Origin: Paenibacillus sp. LHD-117
GTDB taxonomy: Bacteria > Bacillota > Bacilli > Paenibacillales > Paenibacillaceae
Length of the DNA: 64,000 nt
NCBI RefSeq assembly: GCF_030929555.1
Contig: NZ_JAVFVT010000014.1
Location: forward strand, 62,001-126,000
Reading direction: 5' to 3'
The translations under genes were made by a program, and so were the position numbers. Below the pieces are notes generated by a model. It made no database searches and was not told the DNA's origin. It saw only the letters and a list, made by a program, of their open reading frames with translations. Positions 7,822 through 16,544 of this stretch are shown piece after piece; position 1 is the stretch's first letter; each line of letters opens with the position of its first letter.

Positions 7822-8000
7822 TGCATGTTCAAAAAGTCCGGTTTTCAGCACCGAGAAGATTGGATGAAGCTAGAAAATGAGGAGCGGAGCGTAGTGATAG
7901 CTACGTGAGCACCGGAAGTTTCGGCTGAATTCAATATTCGATGTCGAATACGCTACCTGATATACTTCGTGATCAAAAGTGGGCTTTTTGAACAACCTCT
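7822..8000. repeat. MITE-like element with inverted ends
   Basis: An element of about 180 bp fills most of the gap after ndk. Its ends are inverted repeats matching at 16 of 19 positions (GTTCAAAAAGTCCGGTTTT at 7827-7845 against the complement of 7975-7993). Inside are small hairpins: CGTAG-TGATAG-CTACG at 7890-7905 and TATTCGA-TG-TCGAATA at 7935-7950. The first 35 bp recur exactly, inverted, at 1617-1651, and the right end recurs imperfectly at 56156-56182. No reading frame is present, so it would be non-autonomous. Confidence 0.7.
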
Positions 8001-8005
8001 AAAAG

Positions 8006-8038
8006 TGATTGACGGGATCAATCATCATATGGTAAATT
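8006..8038 (+). promoter_or_regulatory. Candidate promoter and operator upstream of tad locus
   Basis: TTGACG (8009-8014) with TAAATT (8033-8038), spacing 18 bp. The inverted repeat TGATTGA-CGGGA-TCAATCA at 8006-8024 covers the -35. A terminator lies between this promoter and tadZ. Confidence 0.4.
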
Positions 8039-8064
8039 TTAACCAAAGTTAAATCACTAACGGA

Positions 8065-8113
8065 AGCACCGTAATGAAGCAGCGATAAGCTGTTTCCATT
8101 GCGGTGCTTTTTT
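8065..8113 (+). terminator. Terminator or attenuator upstream of tadZ
   Basis: AGCACCGTAATGAA at 8065-8078 pairs with TTCCATTGCGGTGCT at 8094-8108 (few mismatches), followed by six T residues. It could end ndk transcripts or attenuate the tad operon. Confidence 0.75.
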
Positions 8114-8164
8114 GCGTTGCCTTAAGGAGCGACGCGAGCGGGAGTCACGAGAGGGGGAGGGCCG

Positions 8165-9334
8165 ATGAGCAAGCTGCAGCTGGCCGTTGCGGCAAGGGAT
8201 AAAGAATACGTCAGGAGGCTGGCGGACTATATCCGGGGGAGCTCGTTCGCGGAACGCTGGCAAGTAACGGCGTTCACGAGCGCGAATTCATGCAAGCAAT
8301 ATATGAAACAAGGCTTCGGGATCGATGTCATTGCCGCCGAGAAGGAGCTGGCGGCAGAGCTGCGCGATCATGCGGGAAGCAAACCCGTGGTCATTTTGGT
8401 AGATCGGCTTAGCGATAGTGTAGAGGATCGGGAGCTGCTGCAATATCAGTCGCTGCCTCTGTTCATGGGGGCTTTGGAAGAGATGGTTAGAAACAGCTCG
8501 CACATGGAGCTGCAAGCGATTGGACGGCAAGGACATCGTAATCAAGCAGAAGGTTTAGGCGGGGCTGGCGTTGTTGCGGTTCATTCTGCGGCCGGAGGCG
8601 TCGGGAAGACGACGATTGCGCTGCATCTGGCTAGCGCGGCGGGGGTTATCGGGCTGCGTGCCTGTTATCTTAATATGGAACGTTGGGATACATCGAATGT
8701 ATGGTTGGCTAGCGGCGGGAAGGAGGGAAAGCCGCATGAAGGGTTATCCGATCTGCTATATCGGGTGAAGTCGGGATCTTCCTCGAACGGCGGGCAGATC
8801 GCGAAATATTGCCAATATAGTCCGCTGCTCAAATGCGATTACGTGCCGGGATTCTGCAATCCGGAAGATCGGATTACGTTGAGCGGCGAAGATGCGCTTA
8901 CGCTGGTGGATGCCATTGCCTTCTCAGGTCGATATGATCTTGTCGTACTGGATCTGGATGACGGGTGGGCCGAGCCGCAGCTGTCGCTGTTGGAACGTTC
9001 CGGCATTGTTTACGAGGTCGTGAAAGATGATCGTTCCGTCATCGGCAAACAGCAGCAAGCGATGAGGTATGCCAGGCAGATGCAGGGAGAGCGGTACGGC
9101 GAAGTGCTGAACCGAAGCCAACTCGTATTTAATGGAAGTCGCATGGAGGCTGATGGCCGGGATTGGAGAACGATGTTCGGCGTCCGCGAGACGCCGGTGT
9201 GGTTGCCCGAAGTGCCGGAGTGGCGCGATAGCGGGAGTCATCGTCCATTGACTTCATCCGCTTACTTGGCGGCTGCCTGCAAGCTTTTGAAACAATCCTT
9301 GAAGGAAGGGGAGAACGTACGTGCTGCCGGATGA
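8165..9334 (+). CDS. tadZ: TadZ/CpaE-type MinD-like ATPase
   Basis: A 389-residue protein with an N-terminal receiver-like part (residues 1-105) and a MinD/ParA-type ATPase. The deviant Walker A motif SAAGGVGKTT is at residues 141-150. LDLDDG near residue 261 is a probable Walker B region. In Tad systems TadZ localises the pilus machine to a cell pole. It is the first gene of the tad operon and its end overlaps tadA by 14 bases. GAGGGGGAGG precedes the ATG. The receiver-like part is inferred from length and family, not from a conserved phospho-site. Confidence 0.85.
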   Translation: MSKLQLAVAARDKEYVRRLADYIRGSSFAERWQVTAFTSANSCKQYMKQGFGIDVIAAEKELAAELRDHAGSKPVVILVDRLSDSVEDRELLQYQSLPLFMGALEEMVRNSSHMELQAIGRQGHRNQAEGLGGAGVVAVHSAAGGVGKTTIALHLASAAGVIGLRACYLNMERWDTSNVWLASGGKEGKPHEGLSDLLYRVKSGSSSNGGQIAKYCQYSPLLKCDYVPGFCNPEDRITLSGEDALTLVDAIAFSGRYDLVVLDLDDGWAEPQLSLLERSGIVYEVVKDDRSVIGKQQQAMRYARQMQGERYGEVLNRSQLVFNGSRMEADGRDWRTMFGVRETPVWLPEVPEWRDSGSHRPLTSSAYLAAACKLLKQSLKEGENVRAAG

Positions 9335-10565
9335 CGAGATCGCCGAGCTTCGCGGCCGGATACGCGCGACCATCGACTTTGGCGGGGCGATCTCGGACGA
9401 AGAGCTTCTGCGCAAGTCCGAGGCCGCCGTGTTCGAATGGTGCGAGCGCCATTCGTTGCCCGCGACGGAGAAGGTGAAGCTCGTTAGGCGGCTATACCAT
9501 TCCTTCCGCGGGCTGGATATTCTTCAGCCGCTAATGGATGATCCCGCCGTCAATGAAATCATGGTCAACGGGCACAAGGAAATATTCGTCGAGCGCCATG
9601 GGTGTATAACGATGCTGCAAGAAGGCTTTGAGAGCGAAGAGCGGCTGCAGGATCTCATCCAACGCATCGTGGCCGGCGTCAATCGTATCGTGAACGAATC
9701 CTCTCCCATCGTCGACGCCCGGCTGCCGGACGGCTCGCGCGTACATGTCGTTCTGCCGCCGGTAGCGCTGAAGGGTCCATGTTTGACGATTCGGAAGTTT
9801 CCGGAGCAACCCATGAGCATGGCCGACCTGGTCGAGAACGGCTCATTGACGGAAGAAGCCGCGGATTTTTTGAAAGCGCTGGTCGAAGCGAAGTATAACA
9901 TTTTTATTAGCGGGGGTACCGGCACGGGGAAAACGACGTTCCTGAATGCGTTGTCGCAGCATATTCCAAGCGATGAACGAATCGTGACGATCGAGGATTC
10001 CGCCGAGCTACAAATCCGTTCGGTGCCTAATCTGGTATCACTTGAGACCAAAAACGCGAATACGGAAGGGAAAGGCAGGATCACGATCCGGGAGCTGATT
10101 CGCGCCTCGCTGCGAATGCGCCCGAATCGAATTATTGTGGGGGAGGTCCGCGGGGGAGAGGCGCTGGATATGCTTCAGGCGCTAAACACGGGGCATGAAG
10201 GTTCCATCTCGACTGGGCATGGCAACAGCGCCATCGATATGATGCGGCGTCTCGAGACAATGGCGCTTAGCGCGGCGGAGCTGCCGCTGCCGGTTATCCG
10301 TCAGCAGATCGTTTCCGCGATCGACATTGTCATTCATTTGGCCAGAGGCAGGGACAAGAAACGGCGAGTGACCGAAATTTGCGAAATGGCAGGCCTTGCG
10401 GATGGCGAAATCAAGCTGAACGCGTTATTCGTTCGGAAGGAATCGGCGGAGGGCGCTCCAACCGGCCAATTGATCCGTTCAGATTGCCTGCTGGTACGAA
10501 CGAATAAACTCAGACTTGCAGGGAAGGAGACGATGGCTGCGCATGAAGGCAATCGCTTGGGATAA
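9321..10565 (+). CDS. tadA: TadA/CpaF secretion ATPase
   Basis: A 414-residue hexameric type II/IV secretion ATPase that powers Tad pilus assembly. Walker A GGTGTGKTT is at residues 198-206, an Asp-box region IVTIEDSAEL near 231-240, Walker B IIVGEVRGGEALD near 261, and a His box TGHEGSISTGH near 280. The GTG start overlaps the tadZ end and has GAAGGAAGGGGAG upstream. The 3' end overlaps tadB. Family assignment is firm; polymerisation rather than retraction is the known role of the single Tad ATPase. Confidence 0.93.
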   Translation: MLPDDEIAELRGRIRATIDFGGAISDEELLRKSEAAVFEWCERHSLPATEKVKLVRRLYHSFRGLDILQPLMDDPAVNEIMVNGHKEIFVERHGCITMLQEGFESEERLQDLIQRIVAGVNRIVNESSPIVDARLPDGSRVHVVLPPVALKGPCLTIRKFPEQPMSMADLVENGSLTEEAADFLKALVEAKYNIFISGGTGTGKTTFLNALSQHIPSDERIVTIEDSAELQIRSVPNLVSLETKNANTEGKGRITIRELIRASLRMRPNRIIVGEVRGGEALDMLQALNTGHEGSISTGHGNSAIDMMRRLETMALSAAELPLPVIRQQIVSAIDIVIHLARGRDKKRRVTEICEMAGLADGEIKLNALFVRKESAEGAPTGQLIRSDCLLVRTNKLRLAGKETMAAHEGNRLG

Positions 10566-11397
10566 TCCGGACTCATACTGGCGGAGAGCGCTCCGGAGGT
10601 GCGGATGGGAAGCCGTATTCGCGGACAGCGGGCGGGACCATCCTAACCGAAGTATGTTGGAGGACTACACCAGCTACCGGATGAGCCGGAAGCAAGTTGC
10701 GGCTTCCGTGCTGATTGGATCCGCCGTTCTCTTTGCGGCGTTTTATCTGTTCTATCATTCGATTGTCGTCTCCGCCATCGCCGCGATTGCCGGAGCAGCG
10801 GCGCCCAGAATCAGGCAAGCGTCCTTGCTCCGGCAGCGAAGGAACCGGTTAAAACTTCAGTTCAAGGAAATGTTGTTCTCCCTTGCGTCATCGCTTGCCG
10901 CAGGCCGTTCGGTCGAAAATGCGTTTCGTGCCGCGTTGGAGGATCTTAGCCTGCTCTATTCGGACTCGTATGCGGATATGCTCAAGGAGCTGCGCGTCAT
11001 TCATTATCGGCTGGATCAATCGGTGACGTTGGAGGAGGCCGTTCGGGATTTCGCCCGGAGAGCCGGAATCGACGAAATTACGATGTTTGCCGATACGCTT
11101 ACCGCATGCAAACGTTCGGGCGGGGACCTTCTGGAAGTCATGAAACGGACGTCTGCGATGATCGGAGAGAAGATGAGCGTCGACAGCGAAATTTTGGTGC
11201 TTATGGCGCAGAAGCGGTTTGAAGCCTCGGTGATGATGGCAGTCCCGTTTGTTTTTCTCGGTTTTCTTGGTTTTGCCGCTCCGGACTATATGGCGCCGCT
11301 ATACGCAGGGTTCGGTTATGTGCTGTTGACGTTCGCGCTGCTGCTCCTTGCGGGCTGCTTTTGGCTCATTTTCAAGATTATGTCCATTGAAATGTAA
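10543..11397 (+). CDS. tadB: TadB inner-membrane platform protein
   Basis: A 284-residue type II secretion F-domain protein. Membrane segments are near residues 48-85 and two at the C-terminus (about 225-280). The cytoplasmic F domain includes LFSLASSLAAGRSVENAFRAAL and AGIDEITMFADTLTACKRSGG. ATG 10543 is chosen; AAGGAGA lies 13 bases upstream, which is rather far, and TTG 10516 has no ribosome site. The gene overlaps the end of tadA. With TadC it forms the platform on which the pilus is built. Confidence 0.88.
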   Translation: MKAIAWDNPDSYWRRALRRCGWEAVFADSGRDHPNRSMLEDYTSYRMSRKQVAASVLIGSAVLFAAFYLFYHSIVVSAIAAIAGAAAPRIRQASLLRQRRNRLKLQFKEMLFSLASSLAAGRSVENAFRAALEDLSLLYSDSYADMLKELRVIHYRLDQSVTLEEAVRDFARRAGIDEITMFADTLTACKRSGGDLLEVMKRTSAMIGEKMSVDSEILVLMAQKRFEASVMMAVPFVFLGFLGFAAPDYMAPLYAGFGYVLLTFALLLLAGCFWLIFKIMSIEM

Positions 11398-11412
11398 GGA
11401 GTGAGGAACCGA

Positions 11413-12282
11413 ATGATCGCAGCGGCTGCAGGTATCGTAACGGCGGCATGGCTTTATTGGATCGGTGCGGCAGCGGCCAAGGAAATCATCGAAGCTTTGC
11501 GCAAGCGGCAGCGGCTCCATGGCGGATGGAGGACGAGATTGTTGGATCGGCCGTTTCGCCGTTTGCTCGGCATAACGGAACGTTGGGAGCTCGTGCAGCA
11601 GCGGGTAGAAAAGCTGCATCGCCAGCGCACGGTGCTAAACGGCGTGTCATGGTCCATGGATCAAACGAAAGCGGAAGTATCGGCGGCGCTCGGACAAGCC
11701 TATTGCGCTTTCGTCGCAAGCGTTTGGTTGTCGTGGTTAGCGGGCGAATCCATGTTGTCCGCCATGGGAGCGGTAATTGCGATCGTCCTAGTGCTTCGCC
11801 GCTTCATAGAGGCGGGGCGCGAAGTGGAACGCCGGCGAAGGGCTATCATAGCGGCGCTTCCGGATATGCTGGCGAGGCTCATGCTCCTTGTTGGCGCTGG
11901 AGAGACGGTGCAAGGCGCGTTCGCCAAAAGTTTGGAAGGGAAGGAAAACTCAGCGCATCCCCTTCACAAGGAATGGCGGCATACGGTCATGGCGATGAAG
12001 AACGGCCAGTCTTTCGGCACGGCCATCGAAAGGTTTAACAGAAGCTGCGCCATTCAGGAGGCGGCGGTATTCACAACGGTCGTCCTGCTGAATTACCACA
12101 GGGGAGGCGATCAATTTGTTCTCGCGCTGCGGGAGTTCTCCTATTCGCTATGGGAGAAGAGGAAGGCCGCTGCGCGAACGAGCGGCGAGGAGGCATCCTC
12201 CAAGCTTGTTTTTCCGCTGGTCGGCATTTTGTTCATTATGATGGTGATCGTCGCGGCCCCCGCATTCATGCTTATGTCCTAG
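11413..12282 (+). CDS. tadC: TadC inner-membrane platform protein
   Basis: A 289-residue F-domain membrane protein, partner of TadB. Hydrophobic segments lie at residues 3-20, about 95-140 and 265-289. The conserved F-domain stretch AALPDMLARLMLLVGAGETVQGAF is near residue 155 (quoted shortened in family terms: GETVQGAF). It starts 15 bases after tadB with AAGGAGTGAGG upstream. GTG 11401 directly abuts the ribosome site and is rejected. Clear tad context. Confidence 0.88.
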   Translation: MIAAAAGIVTAAWLYWIGAAAAKEIIEALRKRQRLHGGWRTRLLDRPFRRLLGITERWELVQQRVEKLHRQRTVLNGVSWSMDQTKAEVSAALGQAYCAFVASVWLSWLAGESMLSAMGAVIAIVLVLRRFIEAGREVERRRRAIIAALPDMLARLMLLVGAGETVQGAFAKSLEGKENSAHPLHKEWRHTVMAMKNGQSFGTAIERFNRSCAIQEAAVFTTVVLLNYHRGGDQFVLALREFSYSLWEKRKAAARTSGEEASSKLVFPLVGILFIMMVIVAAPAFMLMS

Positions 12283-12322
12283 CAAGTTTTTCGATATCGA
12301 CTACAGAAAGGAATGAAAGCTG

Positions 12323-12511
12323 ATGAAGAAGCTCATGTTTGGTTGGAAATCGTTCTGGAGGAACGAGCAAGGACTCGGTACGCTGGAAATTATTTTGATT
12401 ATCGCGGTCGTTATCATCATTGCGCTTCTGTTTAAAGATTGGATCATCGAGCTAATCGAGAACTTAATGGGCAAAGCGGATGACGAAGCGAACCGAATCT
12501 TCGAAAATTAG
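12323..12511 (+). CDS. flp: Flp-type IVb pilin, major subunit
   Basis: A 62-residue prepilin. A 17-residue basic leader ends in EQG, and the predicted cleavage G17|LGTLE leaves Glu at +5, the residue needed for pilin assembly. A single hydrophobic helix (IILIIAVVIIIALLF) follows, then a short charged tail (mature form about 45 residues). Classical Flp has Glu-Tyr at +5/+6; here it is Glu-Ile. It follows tadC and precedes tadE, the usual place for a Flp1-like pilin in Firmicutes. AGAAAGGAATG is upstream. Confidence 0.85.
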   Translation: MKKLMFGWKSFWRNEQGLGTLEIILIIAVVIIIALLFKDWIIELIENLMGKADDEANRIFEN

Positions 12512-12539
12512 CTGCCGCGCGAAGCCCGGAGCGGGCTTC

Positions 12540-13256
12540 ATGTTTCGTTTGTGCCGAACGCGCCGAGAGGGGTTCCTTGCCCGGGAGGACGGGAGTTTTA
12601 GCCTGGAGTCGGCGTTTGTGTTTCCGATCCTGTTTTCGCTTATTCTCCTGTTTTTGTTCGTGGGCATGTTTGTCTATCAGAACGTTGTCGTGACGTATGC
12701 CGCTTCGATCACGTCCGAGCGTGCCGCATTCAGCTGGGATAATAGCCGCCGCGATCCGCGAAGCGGGATGCTGTCGGAGAAGGGATACGATGAACTGTAC
12801 GGCGGGTTACGGGCGGATGGGGCGATCGGAAGTTTGTTCGGGCTGGCGAGCGACGTCGAATCGGCTTCGGTTTTGTTGCCGTCCGATCGGGCGGAGTCGG
12901 GAAGCGGAAGTCCGGCGGAGCAAAAACTTGCGAATGCGTCCGATTGGCTCATAGCGGCTGGGCTATCCTACGCGGGTGAGATTTCGCGAACGAATGAAGG
13001 ACTGCATCGGCTCGTACAGGTGAAGCTGGAGAAACCGATCGGGGCTGCCCTTCTTTATCCGGGGGAAGGATTCAGGATCGGCGATCCATCGGCTGCTTCA
13101 GGCGCACTCATTACTGAGCCGGTTTCGTTCATACGCACCATAGACTTGGCGCGTTATTACGCCAATAAGTTCGCGAACGCGTCCGCGACGAATCCAACTA
13201 CGAAAAAACAAGCTGCGGATGTGCTGGCATCGTACGGTAACGGAAGCCAGCCATAA
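12540..13256 (+). CDS. TadE-like pseudopilin 1
   Basis: A 238-residue protein with a class III signal: REDG18|SFSLE puts Glu at +5, followed by a hydrophobic helix (FVFPILFSLILLFLFVGMFV). The rest is predicted extracytoplasmic. TadE-type minor pilins are cleaved by the locus prepilin peptidase and modify or prime the pilus. ATG 12540 is chosen because CGGAG lies 8 bases upstream; the earlier ATG 12480 lies inside the pilin gene and would only add 20 residues. Confidence 0.8.
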   Translation: MFRLCRTRREGFLAREDGSFSLESAFVFPILFSLILLFLFVGMFVYQNVVVTYAASITSERAAFSWDNSRRDPRSGMLSEKGYDELYGGLRADGAIGSLFGLASDVESASVLLPSDRAESGSGSPAEQKLANASDWLIAAGLSYAGEISRTNEGLHRLVQVKLEKPIGAALLYPGEGFRIGDPSAASGALITEPVSFIRTIDLARYYANKFANASATNPTTKKQAADVLASYGNGSQP

Positions 13257-13285
13257 CGAAGCATCAGGGACAGAGGAGGACGAGC

Positions 13286-15529
13286 ATGCGTGTAATCAAA
13301 TGGCGGCGGCTGTGGTTGAAGGAAGACGGCACGGTGACGATCTTCGCGGTTATTGTACTCTCTTCGCTGCTGCTGTTTTTCGGAACATTGATCGATTACG
13401 CGAGAATCATGTCGGTTCAGCTCATGACGGAGGACGCTGCTCGGTCCGGCGTCCGGTCCGTGCTGTCGGCCTACGATGCATGGCTCTATGAACGATACGG
13501 ATTGTTCGGAAGAGGAGGCACGGAAGGAGAAACAATCTTCAAGGATGTTCTTGAAGGGAATCTCGGGGGAAAGCAGGCCGGCTCCGATGACGATTATGGA
13601 CTTGCCAGGACGAAAGTCGAATCTGGAAAGCTGAATACGTCAGACGTGCTTGGAGAACATCGCGTTTTTGCAAGACAAGTATTGGAGGAGATGAAATACA
13701 AAGCGCCCGTCGACTTTACGCTCGAGGTCGTCGCCAAGTTTGTCCCGCTCGCCCAGTCGCTCAAACAAAGCAGTACCGCCATCGATACGCTCGGCGAGCT
13801 CCGCAGACTTTACGAGAAGCGGGAGGCGTTGCTCGAGGGCTCGCTGCTGCTTCAAGAGCAAGCTGCGGAAGCCGTATCAGGCGGCGAGGCGCTTCCGCTC
13901 GTGCCGGCCGGAGCCGCATCCGCGGGCAGCAACGGCGAATCCGGCACGGTGCAGCTGCTCTTGGGACGTTTCTCCGAGTATGCGGGATATCTCCTGCTGG
14001 ATGCCGAGCGAAACGAAGGGAAGGAGCCGGCGTATGCGGACCAAATCCAGTCCTATGAAGACGATGTATCGGCAACAACGCAGCAGCTTCGATCAGCGAG
14101 CGCCAAGCTTGAGCGACGACACGCCGAGCTATTGTCCACCGCGAAGCAGAAGCTGGCTCAGGCGGAAGCGGTGAACGACGAAATGAGAAGAGTGGCGAAT
14201 CGCGCTCAAAATCCGGTTCCCGGCGGTTACGACGGCGTTCAAGGCAAGAAGGTTCCCGGCTCGGAGTCCTATCCGGCCTCGGGGACCGCGGCCGCGGAGA
14301 TTGAGGAGATTCGCAAGACCGGCGATAGGCTGGTGCGGGAATCTGCATGGTTTACTGCGTATCGGAATGAGCTGAACGAACAGGGGACCGACGGAACGGG
14401 CGTTACGAGCGAAATCGACCAAATGTTGTCCCGGCTGTCGCAGGCGATGACAGATCCGCAATTAACGTCGGCGCAGGCGCCTCTCGGTCTGGGCGTCACG
14501 GAAATCCAGCTTGCCGTTAACCATTACGAGGCTGCCTACATCGGACAAGCATCCGTACTGGCGAAGCGCAGGACGGAGCTGATGAACGCGGATCTTAAGG
14601 GGCAGCTACAGGCGCAAGAAGCCAAGACGGCTTCGGCATGGAAGGAAGCGGGGAGGCTTCTGAACGGCTTGGCTAGCCTGAGAGAGCTGCCGGAGCACAG
14701 GGAGCTGTTTTTGCAAGTCAAGCAACGGTTCGAGGACAATCTTCTGTTCAATCAGAAGGGAAACGCGTCGGCCGAGCCAGGGGGACGATTCATGCAAGCG
14801 CAAAATGCCGACGAAGCGGTGGAGCTGTCTTCCCGGCAGATGGAAGGTTTGTTCTCGGGGATGTCTGAGATGCTGTCGAAGAGCCGGGACGTTTTTTATT
14901 TTGGGGAGTATGCGGCAGGCAAATTCAGCCACTTCGCTCCGCAGCAGCTTTTGGATCTGATGCAGCATGGCGACGTGGAAGGGGTGGCGGAGGCGGCATC
15001 CTTCCATAATCAGGAGATGGAATACGTTCTCTACGGATTTCACGACCCTATGGGCAATCTGATCGCGGCTTATGGCGAATTGTTCGGCGCTAGGCTTGCG
15101 ATCCGCACGATGGAAGGGCTAATCGCAAGCCGAACGCTCGGACACCCGCTGCTCATCTTATCTGCCGCCGTTCTTTACGGGATAGAGAAAACGACGGAAG
15201 ATATGCTCGCCTTCGCGCAGAAGGGAGCGGCTCCATTGTCCAAATACGTAAAGACCGAGCTGTCCTACCTGGATTACTTGCGGTTGTTTGCGCTGCTCCA
15301 TGGCGGAAAGGAAGAAGAAAGGCTAGGTCGCATGATCGCGGTTATCGAGCAGAACAGCGATCTGGTATTGGCGCAGGTGCCCACCGGCGTGACCGGAGAA
15401 GCAACGGTATCGGTTAAACTATGGTTTCTGCCCAGCGTGACGAAGATGATCGGAAGGTTAGGCGTGTTGAAGGGAAGGGTGAAGGAAGGGCGTTATGAGA
15501 CGACAGAAACCGTGGGCTGGTCGTATTAA
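13286..15529 (+). CDS. DUF5702-type TadG-like surface protein
   Basis: A 747-residue protein with one N-terminal membrane helix (TIFAVIVLSSLLLFFGTLID, residues about 18-38) and a very long extracytoplasmic region. A coiled-coil-like segment (SASAKLERRHAELLSTAKQK) lies at about residues 270-300, and more helical stretches follow. The position and N-terminus resemble TadG/TadE pseudopilins, but KEDG|TVTIF has Phe, not Glu, at +5. It resembles DUF5702 proteins found in Firmicute tad loci. It overlaps the next tadE-like gene by 35 bases. Confidence 0.75.
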   Translation: MRVIKWRRLWLKEDGTVTIFAVIVLSSLLLFFGTLIDYARIMSVQLMTEDAARSGVRSVLSAYDAWLYERYGLFGRGGTEGETIFKDVLEGNLGGKQAGSDDDYGLARTKVESGKLNTSDVLGEHRVFARQVLEEMKYKAPVDFTLEVVAKFVPLAQSLKQSSTAIDTLGELRRLYEKREALLEGSLLLQEQAAEAVSGGEALPLVPAGAASAGSNGESGTVQLLLGRFSEYAGYLLLDAERNEGKEPAYADQIQSYEDDVSATTQQLRSASAKLERRHAELLSTAKQKLAQAEAVNDEMRRVANRAQNPVPGGYDGVQGKKVPGSESYPASGTAAAEIEEIRKTGDRLVRESAWFTAYRNELNEQGTDGTGVTSEIDQMLSRLSQAMTDPQLTSAQAPLGLGVTEIQLAVNHYEAAYIGQASVLAKRRTELMNADLKGQLQAQEAKTASAWKEAGRLLNGLASLRELPEHRELFLQVKQRFEDNLLFNQKGNASAEPGGRFMQAQNADEAVELSSRQMEGLFSGMSEMLSKSRDVFYFGEYAAGKFSHFAPQQLLDLMQHGDVEGVAEAASFHNQEMEYVLYGFHDPMGNLIAAYGELFGARLAIRTMEGLIASRTLGHPLLILSAAVLYGIEKTTEDMLAFAQKGAAPLSKYVKTELSYLDYLRLFALLHGGKEEERLGRMIAVIEQNSDLVLAQVPTGVTGEATVSVKLWFLPSVTKMIGRLGVLKGRVKEGRYETTETVGWSY

Positions 15530-16532
15530 AAGGCTAGGCGCCCGGCTGCCCGAGCGTTCCTTATTGGGCAGAGCGGAAGGCTCCATCGTCATGGAAGCGG
15601 CCATCGTGTTGCCGCTCATCCTGCTCGCATTAACTTCGTTCGTGCTGGTCATTTCCTTGTGCACGGCGCAGATGGCGCTGCATTCGGCGGCCGCGCAGAC
15701 CGCGAGAAGCATGGCTTCGCACATGTATCCCGCCGAGTTGGCGCAGCAAGGTATCGCAAGCGGCCTAACCGGGGCGCTGCCGTCGCTGCCGACTCCAGTC
15801 CCGCTCCCTGAATGGGGCGAAGTGGCGGCCGAAGCGGCGGAATGGCTGCCCGACCCTGCGGGAGAGCTGGCAAGCTCAGCGCTTCGCGGCGATTGGGGGC
15901 CGTTAGTCGATATGGCCGCGACGGAGCTGGGACGAGGCATCGTCGAGCCGCTAGCTCGCCGATTCGTCGTCGATTCCGTGCTTGATCCGAAGCGAATCAA
16001 GCTCGCCAGGCTGACCTTGCCCGATTTGAAAACCAAAGAAACCGCTTATTTGATCGTCGCGCTGCAATACGAATTCCCGGTGAAGATCCCCTTGTTAGGA
16101 AAATCAATCGTCCTTCGAGAGCAAGCCTTCGAACGTGTTTGGATTAGCGATGCGGCTGCCGCGTCTTACGGCTCCAAGATCGGAGAAGGCAGCGACATTA
16201 TGCCGCTGTTGCAAATTGTCTCGATATCGCCGTCGCCGCTCCGGCCCGGGCACAAAGCGACCGTCCTCGTTCGAACGGAGCCGGGCATTTCCGTCTCGCT
16301 TGGCGTCATGTATAAGAGCGGAGCAAGCAAGGCGAAGCACTTGGGAGAAGCGACGGCGGACGGCAACGGTTTTGCATCATGGACCTGGCATGTATCGGGC
16401 AACACGACGCCCGGGATCTGGCAGCTAACCGTACAAGCTCAATCGAACGGAGGGGAGGCCAGCGTGTCGAAACATTTTGTCGTGGAGAAAAGGGACCGGA
16501 GCGAATCCGTTACGGCCGCATCCATAAAGTAA
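15495..16532 (+). CDS. TadE-like pseudopilin 2
   Basis: A 345-residue protein with a 29-residue basic leader and cleavage site AEG29|SIVME (Glu +5), followed by a hydrophobic helix (AAIVLPLILLALTSFVLVIS). The C-terminal 100 residues look like a beta-sandwich of Ig type (HKATVLVRTEPGISVSLGVM then TPGIWQLTVQAQSNGGEASV), which suggests surface binding or adhesion. The ATG has GAAGGAAGGG upstream. The domain call at the C-terminus is inference. Confidence 0.78.
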   Translation: MRRQKPWAGRIKRLGARLPERSLLGRAEGSIVMEAAIVLPLILLALTSFVLVISLCTAQMALHSAAAQTARSMASHMYPAELAQQGIASGLTGALPSLPTPVPLPEWGEVAAEAAEWLPDPAGELASSALRGDWGPLVDMAATELGRGIVEPLARRFVVDSVLDPKRIKLARLTLPDLKTKETAYLIVALQYEFPVKIPLLGKSIVLREQAFERVWISDAAAASYGSKIGEGSDIMPLLQIVSISPSPLRPGHKATVLVRTEPGISVSLGVMYKSGASKAKHLGEATADGNGFASWTWHVSGNTTPGIWQLTVQAQSNGGEASVSKHFVVEKRDRSESVTAASIK

Positions 16533-16544
16533 AGGTGGAATGTC

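Noticed and set aside
8006..8160. c-di-GMP riboswitch before the tad operon
   Set aside because: The conserved GEMM cores could not be found; only a simple terminator hairpin is visible.
12480..12539. Earlier start of the first TadE-like protein
   Set aside because: It would overlap the pilin gene and lacks a ribosome site; ATG 12540 has CGGAG at 8 bases and gives a normal leader length.
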